Source of the DNA: Bacillota bacterium
Lineage (GTDB): Bacteria; Bacillota; Clostridia; Caldicoprobacterales; DTU083
Direction of reading: 5' to 3'
NCBI GenBank assembly: GCA_029549985.1
Contig: JAKPIB010000047.1
Coordinates: forward strand, 16,750-80,749
DNA length: 64,000 nt
The notes beneath the pieces are model-generated. The model saw only the letters and a program-made list of their open reading frames with translations. It had not been told where the DNA came from and did not search any database. The position numbers and the translations under genes were made by a program. Positions 16,498-24,886 of the stretch are shown here, in pieces. How positions within the stretch are numbered: position 1 is the stretch's first letter; each line of letters opens with the position of its first letter.

Positions 16498-17097
16498 TCA
16501 ATCATTTTTTATAAGATCATAGAAGTCGACGCCCCATTCGCTGTTGGGAGCCCCATTGCTTGCCTGTACAGCCTCCACCGTTCCACCGAGCTTGAACACC
16601 AGGCCCTGGTATTCATTGCCAGTCTCCTTGCCTGCAAGGCAGACCTTGAGCTTCAGTACGACAATTTCCCCGGGTTTGATAGGATCGCCAATATAGTAGA
16701 TAATATTGTCTTCCATCTGCCAGTGCGCTGGATCATATCCATTGCCTGTGGTGTCATCGCCATCCATAAGCTGTATTGTGACATTGTTAGCAGGCAATCC
16801 GGATTTGACCAGCTTGCCGTTCTCTTTTTGATACCAGGCCAAATCCGGTAGAAATCTGATGAATATCCGCTTTGTCCCATCGTTTTTGAACTTGAATTCC
16901 ACCTCGCTGCAGTCGCCGGGGTTCCAGTTCTCGTTTATATAATCGCACTTATCTATGACCTTGACATCTACCGTACCCGCCTGGAACTTTGCATCCGCGA
17001 CTTCCTCCGAATCAGTGAACCAGGCAAAGGTCCAGCCGATGACCATAGCCAGCGCTGTCATAATGTATAACAGCGATATGAAAACTTTTCTTCTCAT
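16498..17097 (-). CDS. SipW-dependent-type secreted protein (TasA/camelysin-like)
   Basis: A 199-aa protein with GGGAG upstream of the ATG. The N-terminal hydrophobic segment ends in TFAWFTDSEEVADAKFQAGT, the hallmark of SipW-processed proteins (TasA, camelysin). A beta-rich domain follows with NWNPGDCSEVEFKFKNDGTK and two conserved cysteines, ending in VEAVQASNGAP. There is no sorting signal. It shares the NWNPGDCS and AVQASN blocks with the next gene upstream, so the two are paralogues. It is probably exported and cut by the Ser-His signal peptidase encoded in the same operon. A filament or matrix role is inferred from the TasA family. Confidence 0.85.
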   Translation of the reverse strand: MRRKVFISLLYIMTALAMVIGWTFAWFTDSEEVADAKFQAGTVDVKVIDKCDYINENWNPGDCSEVEFKFKNDGTKRIFIRFLPDLAWYQKENGKLVKSGLPANNVTIQLMDGDDTTGNGYDPAHWQMEDNIIYYIGDPIKPGEIVVLKLKVCLAGKETGNEYQGLVFKLGGTVEAVQASNGAPNSEWGVDFYDLIKND

Positions 17098-17178
17098 AAA
17101 TCATCTACTCCCTTCTTTGGTTAAATAAATATCTATATCAATAAGGTCCGCCGGACCTGCCCCCTGTCATTGGCCTTG

Positions 17179-17772
17179 TCATGGCCTTCCGAAAAGGTCC
17201 ACCTGCCACTCATGGAAGGGGGCATGATTGGATGCCTGCACGGCCTCCAGGCTACCCTTAAGTACATAGGTTTTGCCCTGATATGCATTTACGGTTTTCG
17301 GACCATCAAGGCAGACGTGGATGCTAAGAGTGGCTTTGGCCTTGCTGTCCAGCACCTGTGTATAGTAGAGGTAGCCGTCCTTGCTGTCGATCCAATAGGA
17401 GCAGGGACACCTGCTGTCCTCGCACAAACTGACCTTCACAACATCAGCTGGTACTCCTTCAGGAGGAGTCCAGGGGTTCCCCTGTTCGTCATACCATTGT
17501 CCGGTCAGCTGTACCCTGACCCTGACCTGCTTGGACCCGGTGTTTTTTATCTCATACTTGACCTGGCTGCAGTCACCTGGGTTCCAGTTCCCGTCAATGT
17601 GGCCGTCCTGGTCGGTCTTTGTCTTGAGACAGGCTTGTATTTCCACCGTGCCCGCCTGGAAGACCGCCTCACCTGCCAGCTCAGCATCCGTGAACCAGGC
17701 AAAGGTACCTCCGACGACCATTGATGCCGCCAGTATGAGCCATAATACAGCAGAGATATATTTCCCAATCAT
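17179..17772 (-). CDS. SipW-dependent-type secreted protein (TasA/camelysin-like), paralogue 2
   Basis: A 197-aa protein, second of three SipW-type substrates. The signal region reads TFAWFTDAELAGEAVFQAGT. The mature part has GNWNPGDCSQVKYEIKNTGS and AVQASNHAPFHEW, closely matching the downstream paralogue. A CEDSRCPCSYW stretch adds extra cysteines that could form a disulfide or bind a metal. It has no sorting signal or C-terminal membrane span. The start at 17772 has GGGTGAT upstream. It is co-directional with its neighbours with 81 nt to the next gene, consistent with one operon. Confidence 0.85.
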   Translation of the reverse strand: MIGKYISAVLWLILAASMVVGGTFAWFTDAELAGEAVFQAGTVEIQACLKTKTDQDGHIDGNWNPGDCSQVKYEIKNTGSKQVRVRVQLTGQWYDEQGNPWTPPEGVPADVVKVSLCEDSRCPCSYWIDSKDGYLYYTQVLDSKAKATLSIHVCLDGPKTVNAYQGKTYVLKGSLEAVQASNHAPFHEWQVDLFGRP

Positions 17773-17804
17773 GCATATATCACCCGACTAAGCCAAAAAG
17801 GCCT

Positions 17805-18791
17805 TCAATGTATGGGCAGCTCAGGCCAGCCCAGCGCCTGCGGAACCCCGTTGGTTACCTGCACAGCTTCTAGGTCAAGGTCTATGTTGTAGCTCGCTCC
17901 CTTTATCTCAGGACCTTGATACCAAATACTGAAGGAAAGTGTAACAGTCTCGTCCGGTCCTACGATATAGGGGTAGTAATACCATCCGTCCTCCATGTAA
18001 ATCCAGGCAGGAGCTGAGGTCTGCATCCAGTTTACGTTCAGGCTCCCCGCCTGCTCAGGGGGGCCGAGCAGGTCAAGGTGGACCGCACAGTATATGGCCT
18101 GATCAAAGGAAAGCTCTTTGGTATCAAAGGTACACTCCAGGGTATCGCCGGTCAGTGTGGCCTTGTACTTAAAGTGCCCCGGTCTGATCGCATCCACGGT
18201 AAAGTCGCTCTCATCGTTGGTCAAATGCATCTTGTAATTTTCTTTAGCGGCTCTCATGCTCCAGCCCGGATCAAGGCTGATCACCACCTTTACCCGGTCT
18301 GACCCGGAGCTCTCCCTGTTTATCATGATTGTCCCTGCCCTTCGCTGTACAGCGCCTGCGGCCAGTATAAACTCCTTCACGACCGGCTCGACAGGGAACT
18401 CGTTTTTGGCAAATATCAGGTATCTGCCGACATTGCCGCCTGCGGAGCCGTATACCTTGGCATCTGCGCCCTCGCCCTTCGTTATGCCTGCCCAGGCGGT
18501 CTCGTCCTCAGTAGAAGGCAGGTCCCAGGCAGCATCGATCCTGGCCCTTAAGTATGCCCGTTTTGTACCTGTGTTGGTAAAGGTCCAGCTTACAGTCCTG
18601 CTGTCTGATCGGCCGCTCTTCCAGTTACCGATCCCGTTTTGTACATTTTCATCTATGCTTATCTCCAGCCTGCCGGCGGTAAAGGGAGCCTGGGGCACAT
18701 CAGGTGAGTCGGTGAAAAAGGCAAAGGTACCTCCGCTTATGAGCACGAGGCTCAGTATAAGCATATATACAGCTCTGGCTAAGCTTTTCAT
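17805..18791 (-). CDS. SipW-dependent-type secreted protein, long form
   Basis: A 328-aa protein starting after GGAGGTGACATAGG. The signal region reads GTFAFFTDSPDVPQAPFTAG, a variant of the TasA-type motif. The mature domain is longer than in the two paralogues: an inserted beta-rich segment (about residues 110-215) separates the N-terminal WKSGRSDSRTVSWTFTNTGT part from a C-terminal part ending in LEAVQVTNGVPQALGW, which matches the paralogues' ends. It is first of the three substrates after the signal peptidase gene. It is likely surface-exposed; function otherwise unknown. Confidence 0.8.
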   Translation of the reverse strand: MKSLARAVYMLILSLVLISGGTFAFFTDSPDVPQAPFTAGRLEISIDENVQNGIGNWKSGRSDSRTVSWTFTNTGTKRAYLRARIDAAWDLPSTEDETAWAGITKGEGADAKVYGSAGGNVGRYLIFAKNEFPVEPVVKEFILAAGAVQRRAGTIMINRESSGSDRVKVVISLDPGWSMRAAKENYKMHLTNDESDFTVDAIRPGHFKYKATLTGDTLECTFDTKELSFDQAIYCAVHLDLLGPPEQAGSLNVNWMQTSAPAWIYMEDGWYYYPYIVGPDETVTLSFSIWYQGPEIKGASYNIDLDLEAVQVTNGVPQALGWPELPIH

Positions 18792-18849
18792 CCTATGTCA
18801 CCTCCAAACCATATACAGGCTGATATGTCACCGGTAAAGGACCACCCCG

Positions 18850-19506
18850 TCAATGAGCATGCTCCCTTTTCCTTGAGTACTCAACAAGGAGCGCGATCTG
18901 GCGTATCATGATGATCACTCCGGGTATCACGAGTACAAGCATTGTACCCAGCTTGGTACCCGCAAAGCCAATCACGTAGCCCAGGTATGGGACCGACAGC
19001 ACTACCTTCCCAAGGAGGGCTGAGCTTTCCACCGGGACGGGGTCATTTATGATATTGGCATCCCCCTTGGTGATGAACTTCAGTCCGCCGTCATTCTCTA
19101 TCCCTACGACCCTGTGGGTCGTTGCCGAACTGCCGCCCTCTCTCATATAGGTGATGATGTCATTTACAGCTATAGCCTCGGGCTTTACATTTCTAACCAG
19201 GATGAGGCTACCGACATTGATTGAGGGGCTCATGCTGCCGCTTCTCACTATATAGGCCCGGTGGCCGAGTATGACCGGAGCTGCGTCCGATTTTGACGCC
19301 ATCAGTATGAAAAACAGCATCACTACAGTCACTACGGTAAAAGCTGCTACGAGCAGGCCTCCCGCCATGTTCCTGGTCGTACGCAATGCGCTGCGCTTCT
19401 TCCGATTTGGGTCGTAGCGTTTTCCGGTCGGGGACACATAAGCCTTCGGAGCCATGCTTCCTGTCCTGTATCTGTCATAATCAGTATGGCTTGGGATCTC
19501 CCTCAT
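18850..19506 (-). CDS. sipW: Signal peptidase I, SipW/ER type (Ser-His)
   Basis: A 218-aa membrane protease. The ATG at 19506 is preferred because GAGGG lies 8 nt upstream; an in-frame GTG at 19521 has none. A basic cytoplasmic tail (about residues 1-45) precedes a membrane span, then the catalytic Ser in VRSGSMSPSI and the His in TTHRVVGI replacing the usual Lys. This is the endoplasmic-reticulum or SipW class. A second span sits near the C-terminus (LVLVIPGVIIMIRQIALL). It is encoded immediately before three proteins carrying SipW-type signal peptides, its likely substrates. Confidence 0.92.
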   Translation of the reverse strand: MREIPSHTDYDRYRTGSMAPKAYVSPTGKRYDPNRKKRSALRTTRNMAGGLLVAAFTVVTVVMLFFILMASKSDAAPVILGHRAYIVRSGSMSPSINVGSLILVRNVKPEAIAVNDIITYMREGGSSATTHRVVGIENDGGLKFITKGDANIINDPVPVESSALLGKVVLSVPYLGYVIGFAGTKLGTMLVLVIPGVIIMIRQIALLVEYSRKREHAH

Positions 19507-19623
19507 CAAAAACACCCTCACATTCTGCTGTATGTCATGTTTTTACCTTAAGCTGCCTGTGCACACCGGTACCTCCTGGACAGCTCTGTATCAGGTGCCG
19601 GTCGAGCAGGCAGGCCTGCCCCC

Positions 19624-19854
19624 CTATGGAGTCTCCCCGGCTCCATCAAGGGCTTCCTGCTCTGTCTGCGGGCCCTGCTGGCCGACATAAAGCACTATGG
19701 TTTCAGCGGATGCTGCATAGGTAAAATAGGAGCCTGTATGGCGTGCCCAGCCCGTGAGCAGCATGAAGATCATCATTCCTATGATTAACAATCCCATCAG
19801 GACAGCCCTTTTGCGCCAGGGCCTGTCCACATTCCGGCCGATATACATTTGCAT
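19624..19854 (-). CDS. Small membrane protein, first gene of the SipW operon
   Basis: A 76-77-aa protein with a basic N-terminus (NVDRPWRKR), one membrane span (about residues 20-38), then SYFTYAASAETIVLYVGQQG and an acidic end. The YFTYAASAET stretch vaguely recalls the start of a SipW-type mature region. Several starts are possible (GTG 19857, ATG 19854, ATG 19848), all close to an AGGCAGG ribosome site. It is co-directional with and about 117 nt upstream of the peptidase gene. I do not recognise a family; it may be an assembly helper or minor subunit. Confidence 0.6.
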   Translation of the reverse strand: MQMYIGRNVDRPWRKRAVLMGLLIIGMMIFMLLTGWARHTGSYFTYAASAETIVLYVGQQGPQTEQEALDGAGETP

Positions 19855-19896
19855 CACCTGCCTGTGTTATATATGTATACAGGTGTTTACGAGATA

Positions 19897-19936
19897 ATTA
19901 TATTCATGCATAGTTACAACCGGCTTTCATGCCGGT
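19897..19936 (-). promoter_or_regulatory. Putative activator-dependent promoter region of the SipW operon
   Basis: A perfect -10 (TATAAT on the minus strand, 19897-19902) lacks a consensus -35. The -35 position is instead covered by a dyad ACCGGC-6-GCCGGT (19919-19936). A poor -35 overlapped by a dyad suggests an activator site, but this is inference. Confidence 0.35.
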
Positions 19937-19978
19937 CACAGCTCAAACTCAGCAAAGTGCAGTCAAATATAAAAATAA

Positions 19979-20006
19979 GAAGGATCGTGCAAGTACACGA
20001 TCCTTC
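19979..20006 (-). terminator. Intrinsic terminator after the D-lyxose isomerase gene
   Basis: An 11-bp stem GAAGGATCGTG/CACGATCCTTC is followed on the minus strand by CTTATTTTTATATTT, separating the isomerase and nrdJ genes from the SipW operon. Confidence 0.8.
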
Positions 20007-20062
20007 TCTCTTGGCGATATATGGCGTATTTAAGCGACAGCCTTCCGGCAGGCTTTATTATA

Positions 20063-20614
20063 TTATTTCTCGCTGACCAGCTTCACTATAGCGGGCTCAT
20101 CCTCTTCGATGGGGCTGAACCTGCCTACCCTCGGGTCAGCGAAGAAGTTGTCATGCTCATCGTCATTGGCTGTTGAAACCTCGCCGACAATGGTGTATTC
20201 GGAATCAGACCAGAATGCATGCCTTACGCCCTGCACCAGGGTTATCCGCTCTCCGGAGGTCAGGATCAGGGGTCTGTCGACTGGTAATTCCCTGGGCTCA
20301 CCGTTCACCTGCAGGGTCACGGAGGGCTGATCGGAATAGAGCTGGATAGCCAGCCGCCCGTACCGGCATATGATGTCCTCCTTCTTTGAAGCATGGTAGT
20401 GATCGGGAGTCACCTGGCCTTTCTTGACATACATTATCTTTTCGCAGTATTCCGCCTGCTCCGCCAGGTTGACACTGGTCAGGCCGGTGCTGTTGAAATC
20501 GCCGAGCCCAAAGTCCGTGACGTCCCACTTCGGGTTCGGAGGCAGGTACCAATGGTGCCTTTTGAAGGCTTCCTGAGCCTCTCTGACTGCATTGTTGATC
20601 TCAGATCTCTTCAT
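20063..20614 (-). CDS. D-lyxose isomerase-family cupin
   Basis: A 183-aa cupin; the ATG at 20614 follows AAAGGATG. The sequence opens MKRSEINNAVREA and carries the metal ligands HYHASKKEDI (two His and one Glu) and a later His in QGVRHAFW. This matches the D-lyxose ketol-isomerase family (EC 5.3.1.15 type), which interconverts D-lyxose and D-xylulose using a divalent metal. Sugar preference within the family varies, so the substrate is not certain. It lies 33 nt downstream of nrdJ and may be read through from it, with a terminator after it. The functional link to nucleotide reduction is unclear. Confidence 0.85.
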   Translation of the reverse strand: MKRSEINNAVREAQEAFKRHHWYLPPNPKWDVTDFGLGDFNSTGLTSVNLAEQAEYCEKIMYVKKGQVTPDHYHASKKEDIICRYGRLAIQLYSDQPSVTLQVNGEPRELPVDRPLILTSGERITLVQGVRHAFWSDSEYTIVGEVSTANDDEHDNFFADPRVGRFSPIEEDEPAIVKLVSEK

Positions 20615-20647
20615 ATAAAACATCCTTTCATACATGTAATCAGATGA

Positions 20648-23602
20648 TCACGAGCACCCCGTGGTCGTGCCGCATTCCTCGCAGACCTTGCAAGTGCCGT
20701 TCCTGCGGAGCTTCGTGCTGCCGCAGTTGGTGCAGGTCTCACCGTATATGCGTTCAGAGGGCTCCTCTTCCTCGCTTGCCACCGTCGCCGTGACCAGGTC
20801 ATGGGATGAGATCGGGTAGGATTCGGTCAACTCTCCCGGCTTGACCTGGCACCTGGAGAAGTCCCCCAACTCTATGTCTATGATCTTGCTGACAAGATCG
20901 GAAATGGAGGATGCCTGCTTGATATACGGATGCCTGCTTACAAAGCCCGAGGGCTCATACTGCTGTCCCCGAAGCATTCTGGAAATATCCTTGGCAGGTA
21001 TGTTGTACTGCAGCATGTTGGATATGGCCTTGGACAGGGATGCCAGCAGGCCCTTGACGACCGTGCCCTCCTTGTCCGTTGAGATAAACAGCTCTGCGAT
21101 CCTGCCGTCCGGATAGAAGTTTACAGTGACATAAAGCTCTATATCCCCTATTTTTGCACTGTGGGTATAACCCGGCCTGCGGCCCTGGGCCTTTTCCCTT
21201 ACGGGCACGCCCTTTTTGAAGGACCTGGCGAGGTCAAGGAGCTGCTGGTAGGTCATATCCTCCAGCCTGTCGCTCTTTTCCGATATGGAAGAGCTCAGGG
21301 GCTGGCTGGCCTTGGAGCCGTCCCTGTAGATCGCGATGGCCTTGGAGCCCGTCGTATAGGCCAGCAGGTGGATCTTCTCTATGTCCTTGACAGTGGCTGA
21401 ATGGGGCAGGTTTACGGTCTTGGAGACCGAGCCTGATATCATGGGGGTTATGCACGATACCATGAGCACATGGCCTTTAGGCGATATGAAGCGCTCGCCG
21501 GTGCCGCACTTGCTGGCGGTATCGAATATGGGATAGTGCTCCTTCTTCAGGTACGGCGCCCCTTCTATCTTGCCGTCTATTATGCTGCCATTCTCGTCCT
21601 TGCGCAGTATGTAGTTTATGATGCTTTCTATCTCTTCCTGCTTGTAGCCGAGGTTTTTCAGCGCTGTCTCTATCACGGGGTTCACGATGACCATGGAGCC
21701 GCCGCCGGCCAGCTTTTTGTATATCACATGGCCGTAGAAGGGCTCTATGGACGTAGCCCCACAGTCCATGGCAAAGGATATGGTGCCCGTCGGCGCCACG
21801 ACTGATACCTGGGCATTTCTGTATCCATACTTGCGGCCGCTGTCATAGGCCTTGTTCCAGACGTCCTTCAGGGCACTGCTGATATTCTCAAAGCCTGTCG
21901 ACTTCAGGAGGTCATGATTGACCTTGATCGGCTCGTAGCTCAAACCCTCGTACTCGTCTTCCATGGCTCCGGCCACCCTGCAGTGGTTACGGATGACCCT
22001 CAGCATGTGCTCGGCGTTGATGTCGTATTTTTCAAAGGGCCCCATCTTCTGCGCCATCAGTGATGATACATAGTAGGAGTATCCGGTCATTACGCCCATT
22101 ATGGCTCCTGCCAGGGCGCGAGCTTCCGGTGAGTCATAGGCAAAGCCTCTTGCCATGATGACTGAAGCCAGGTTGGCCGGCCCGATGCCCGTGGTCCTGA
22201 ACAGGTGGGACCGCTTGGCTATCTGCCTGGTCGGGAACTGGCCCCAGTGGATGGAGGCTTCCAGGACAAGCTGCACCAGGGCTACGGTGTGCTTGAAATC
22301 CTCTATCCTGAATGTGCCGGTCTCAGGGTCATAGTAATAGTAAAGGTTGACCGAGGCAAGGTTGCATGCGGTATCGTTGAGGAAAGCATATTCGCTGCAG
22401 GGGTTGGTTGCCTTTATCTGATTGTGCTCGGCCCAAACCTGGCCGTCCTCCCCTGCCGGGCAGGTATGCCACTCGTTGAACCTGCCGTGGAACTGAAGGC
22501 CGGGGTCGGCGCAGCGGTAGGCAGCGTTGTTTATGGCATCCCACAGGTCTTTGACCTTGATCTCCTTGTTCACATTGGGATCGACCCTGCCGCGAAGGGT
22601 CATGACAGCATCGGGGTCCTTGTCCAGGTTCAGTACCTTGGACATGGTATCATCAGATAAACGTACGGAATTATTGCTGTTTTGCCCTGATACTGTGCTG
22701 TAGGCTTCCCCGTTGAAATCGGTGTCATAGCCCATTTTGCCCAGGGCCCTTACCTTTTCTTCCTCTTCTGCCTTCCAGCTGATGAATTTCATTATATCCG
22801 GATGGTCATCATCAACGATTACCATTTTTGCGGCCCTGCGTGTAGTGCCGCCTGATTTGATCGCGCCGGCGTTTCTGTCAAAGCCTTTCAGGAAGCTTAG
22901 CAGGCCGGAGGAATACCCGCCGCCGGAAAGACGCTCGCCCTCGCCGCGCAGGGTGGAGAAGTTGGTACCTGTACCTGAGCCACCCTTGAACAGCTTCGTC
23001 TCGGTCACATAGTGCTCGGATATGGACTGCTCGCCCAGGAGCTTGTCCTGTATCGAGACAATAAAACAGGCCGAAGCCTGGGTCCTGGTATAGCGGTCCT
23101 TGCTTTCCACTACCTCTTTTTTCTCCAGGTCGTAGTAATAGAGCCCGTCAGTCTCACCGGTTATGCCGTATGCAAGGTTGAGCCCTGTGTTGAACCACTG
23201 GGGCGAGTTGGGAGCCCATGCCTGGGCCAGGAGCAGGTATACGAGCTCATCGTACAGGATCTGCTTCTGATCCTCGGTCTCTATGATCCCTTCGTCCATC
23301 AGGGCATTGACCCAAAAGGACACCATGCGGTGGGCTACCTCGCGCATGCTGCGCTCATGGCCGACCCCGTTGGGTATGCCTGCCTTACGGAAATAATGGG
23401 ATGCTATGATATCACAGGCGTTCTGCGAATAGTGGGCCGGAAACTCCAGGTTCTTCATGTCGCATATGACCTTGTTCCTGGAGTAGTCCTTGATGAAAAC
23501 ATCCACCGTTTTCCATTCGAAAAGGTCGTAGACGGTCTTTGTGCTGTCCTTGGCGAGCTCCTTGGTAAACCTTCTTACAATCAAATCATTTATCGTTTTC
23601 AT
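20648..23602 (-). CDS. nrdJ: Adenosylcobalamin-dependent ribonucleotide reductase (class II)
   Basis: A 984-aa enzyme that makes deoxyribonucleotides without oxygen. The start at 23602 is set by GGAGG 5 nt upstream; the frame extends further but without a ribosome site. Key features are ACFIVSI with an active-site Cys, the NPCSEY radical-Cys and Glu motif, TACNLASVNL, GGSGTGTNFS, and VVAPTGTISF. A C-terminal Cys-rich tail (CTNCGSTKLRRNGTC and CEECGTTTGC) provides the reducing cysteines and a zinc ribbon. No other reductase gene is in the window. The promoter carries NrdR-type boxes. I saw no cobalamin riboswitch in the short leader. Confidence 0.95.
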   Translation of the reverse strand: MKTINDLIVRRFTKELAKDSTKTVYDLFEWKTVDVFIKDYSRNKVICDMKNLEFPAHYSQNACDIIASHYFRKAGIPNGVGHERSMREVAHRMVSFWVNALMDEGIIETEDQKQILYDELVYLLLAQAWAPNSPQWFNTGLNLAYGITGETDGLYYYDLEKKEVVESKDRYTRTQASACFIVSIQDKLLGEQSISEHYVTETKLFKGGSGTGTNFSTLRGEGERLSGGGYSSGLLSFLKGFDRNAGAIKSGGTTRRAAKMVIVDDDHPDIMKFISWKAEEEEKVRALGKMGYDTDFNGEAYSTVSGQNSNNSVRLSDDTMSKVLNLDKDPDAVMTLRGRVDPNVNKEIKVKDLWDAINNAAYRCADPGLQFHGRFNEWHTCPAGEDGQVWAEHNQIKATNPCSEYAFLNDTACNLASVNLYYYYDPETGTFRIEDFKHTVALVQLVLEASIHWGQFPTRQIAKRSHLFRTTGIGPANLASVIMARGFAYDSPEARALAGAIMGVMTGYSYYVSSLMAQKMGPFEKYDINAEHMLRVIRNHCRVAGAMEDEYEGLSYEPIKVNHDLLKSTGFENISSALKDVWNKAYDSGRKYGYRNAQVSVVAPTGTISFAMDCGATSIEPFYGHVIYKKLAGGGSMVIVNPVIETALKNLGYKQEEIESIINYILRKDENGSIIDGKIEGAPYLKKEHYPIFDTASKCGTGERFISPKGHVLMVSCITPMISGSVSKTVNLPHSATVKDIEKIHLLAYTTGSKAIAIYRDGSKASQPLSSSISEKSDRLEDMTYQQLLDLARSFKKGVPVREKAQGRRPGYTHSAKIGDIELYVTVNFYPDGRIAELFISTDKEGTVVKGLLASLSKAISNMLQYNIPAKDISRMLRGQQYEPSGFVSRHPYIKQASSISDLVSKIIDIELGDFSRCQVKPGELTESYPISSHDLVTATVASEEEEPSERIYGETCTNCGSTKLRRNGTCKVCEECGTTTGCS

Positions 23603-23632
23603 GCCATCCTCCATAAATATGTATACATGATT

Positions 23633-23685
23633 ACACATTATGTAGTGTGTTTTATAATTATAACATACCACCTATAGTGATACAA
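23633..23685 (-). promoter_or_regulatory. nrdJ promoter with two NrdR-like boxes
   Basis: The minus-strand promoter has -35 TTGTAT (23680-23685), a 17-bp spacer and -10 TATAAT (23657-23662). Box 1 (23633-23648, ACACATTATGTAGTGT) matches 14 of 16 positions of the NrdR consensus ACACWATATMTWGTGT. A weaker box 2 (23665-23680, 11 of 16 on the minus strand) starts 32 bp away, three helical turns, the usual tandem spacing. The boxes cover the spacer and the transcription start, so NrdR would repress when dNTP levels are high. Confidence 0.8.
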
Positions 23686-23757
23686 GGCATAAATTAAGGA
23701 GATAGGCATCTTTTTCCCATGATCCTTCTCCCCATTGATACAGCACGTCTTCCTTTG

Positions 23758-24159
23758 TCACGAGCCCTTTTTCAATATGTCCCTTATCTCCGTCAGAAGC
23801 TCCTGCTCCTTCGTGAGCTTGGGAGGTTCCTCAGGCTTCTTTTCTTCTTTTTTCTTTAGCTTCTCAAACAGCTTGACGGCAAAGAATATGGTGGATGAGA
23901 TTATCAGGAAATCGATCACGTTCTGCAAAAACTGGCCATACTTCAAGGCCAGTGCCGGGGTGTCCCCTTCTGCCTCCCTGATCACCCATTCCATGGCCGT
24001 AAGGTTGATCCTTCCTATCAGGACCCCAAGGATCGGCATGATGATGTCATTGACCACAGAAGTGACTATTTTCCCGAAGGCCCCGCCGATGATGACGCCT
24101 ATGGCCAGCTCGAACACATTGCCCTTCAGCGCAAACTTCTTGAACTCCTGCAGCATCAT
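23758..24159 (-). CDS. mscL: Large-conductance mechanosensitive channel
   Basis: A 133-aa (normal length) MscL: N-terminal helix MLQEFKKFALKGNVFELAIG, the conserved glycine-rich first membrane helix (GVIIGGAFGKIVTS), a second helix (VIDFLIISSTIFFAVKLF), and a charged C-terminal bundle. It opens under membrane tension to release solutes during osmotic downshock. GGGGGG precedes two adjacent ATGs (24159, 24156). It is co-directional with the phosphate transporter genes upstream with a 58-nt gap, but may be an independent unit. Confidence 0.95.
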   Translation of the reverse strand: MMLQEFKKFALKGNVFELAIGVIIGGAFGKIVTSVVNDIIMPILGVLIGRINLTAMEWVIREAEGDTPALALKYGQFLQNVIDFLIISSTIFFAVKLFEKLKKKEEKKPEEPPKLTKEQELLTEIRDILKKGS

Positions 24160-24217
24160 GCAGCCCCCCGTTCATAAAGATAGTCGGCAAAAACCGCCTT
24201 GATTATATACGAGCAGA

Positions 24218-24841
24218 TCACCTGTTCTTGATGGCCGTGCTCTCCAACAGGTCTGCCACATCCTCGCAGGTATCCAGTATTTTTTCCATATTGTCATAGA
24301 TCTCTTTCCACTTGATGATCTCCAGCATGGACATCTGCCTGTCGCTGTACAGGGCCTTGACGGTACTCCTGTAAAGCCTGTCCCCCTTCTCCTCCAGGTG
24401 GTTGACCTCTATGACCAGCTCACTCAGCTTTTTGGAGCTGCGGAACAGCTCGAATTCACCCACGGCCTTGGCCAGGGTATCACAGGTCTGCTTCACCAGA
24501 TCTGAAAAGTCCAGCGCCGCCGGCTCTACCCTCTGGATGGAGAACATATCAAAGCAGTTGGCCACATCCTCGATCGTATCCGTGATCGTATCAATAGCAC
24601 CGCCTATGTCGAGTATGTCCTCACGGTCGATAGGGGTTATAAAGGCCCTGTTCAATTCCTTGACCAGGTTGTGCAGGAGCTTGTCGCCCTCATGCTCGAT
24701 ATTATGTACCTCATTGGCCTTGTTTGCTACATCAGCATAGTTGTGCAGGAGGTCATCCAGCTTTTCGGCCGCTTTGAAGGAGCACACGGCCATGTCCCTG
24801 AGCAGGGTAAAGTAGTTGACTTCAGTCCTTTTGCGTAACAT
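24218..24841 (-). CDS. DUF47 / PhoU-like accessory protein of Pit transport
   Basis: A 207-aa all-helical protein of the TIGR00153/DUF47 family (RTEVNYFTLLRDMAVCSFKA; DREDILDIGGAIDTITDTIE). These PhoU-like proteins are encoded next to Pit transporters and are thought to regulate them by binding metal through acidic residues (the DIGGAIDTITD-type motif). It lies 45 nt after the pit gene in the same operon. A GAGGTG site precedes its ATG. Confidence 0.9.
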   Translation of the reverse strand: MLRKRTEVNYFTLLRDMAVCSFKAAEKLDDLLHNYADVANKANEVHNIEHEGDKLLHNLVKELNRAFITPIDREDILDIGGAIDTITDTIEDVANCFDMFSIQRVEPAALDFSDLVKQTCDTLAKAVGEFELFRSSKKLSELVIEVNHLEEKGDRLYRSTVKALYSDRQMSMLEIIKWKEIYDNMEKILDTCEDVADLLESTAIKNR

Positions 24842-24886
24842 CGGGATTCACCTCATCAGTTTTCTGGTAAGCCGTGTTCAGCCATA

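Noticed and set aside
23603..23757. Cobalamin riboswitch before nrdJ
   Set aside because: The leader is too short and no B12-box-like sequence is seen; the NrdR boxes explain the region better.
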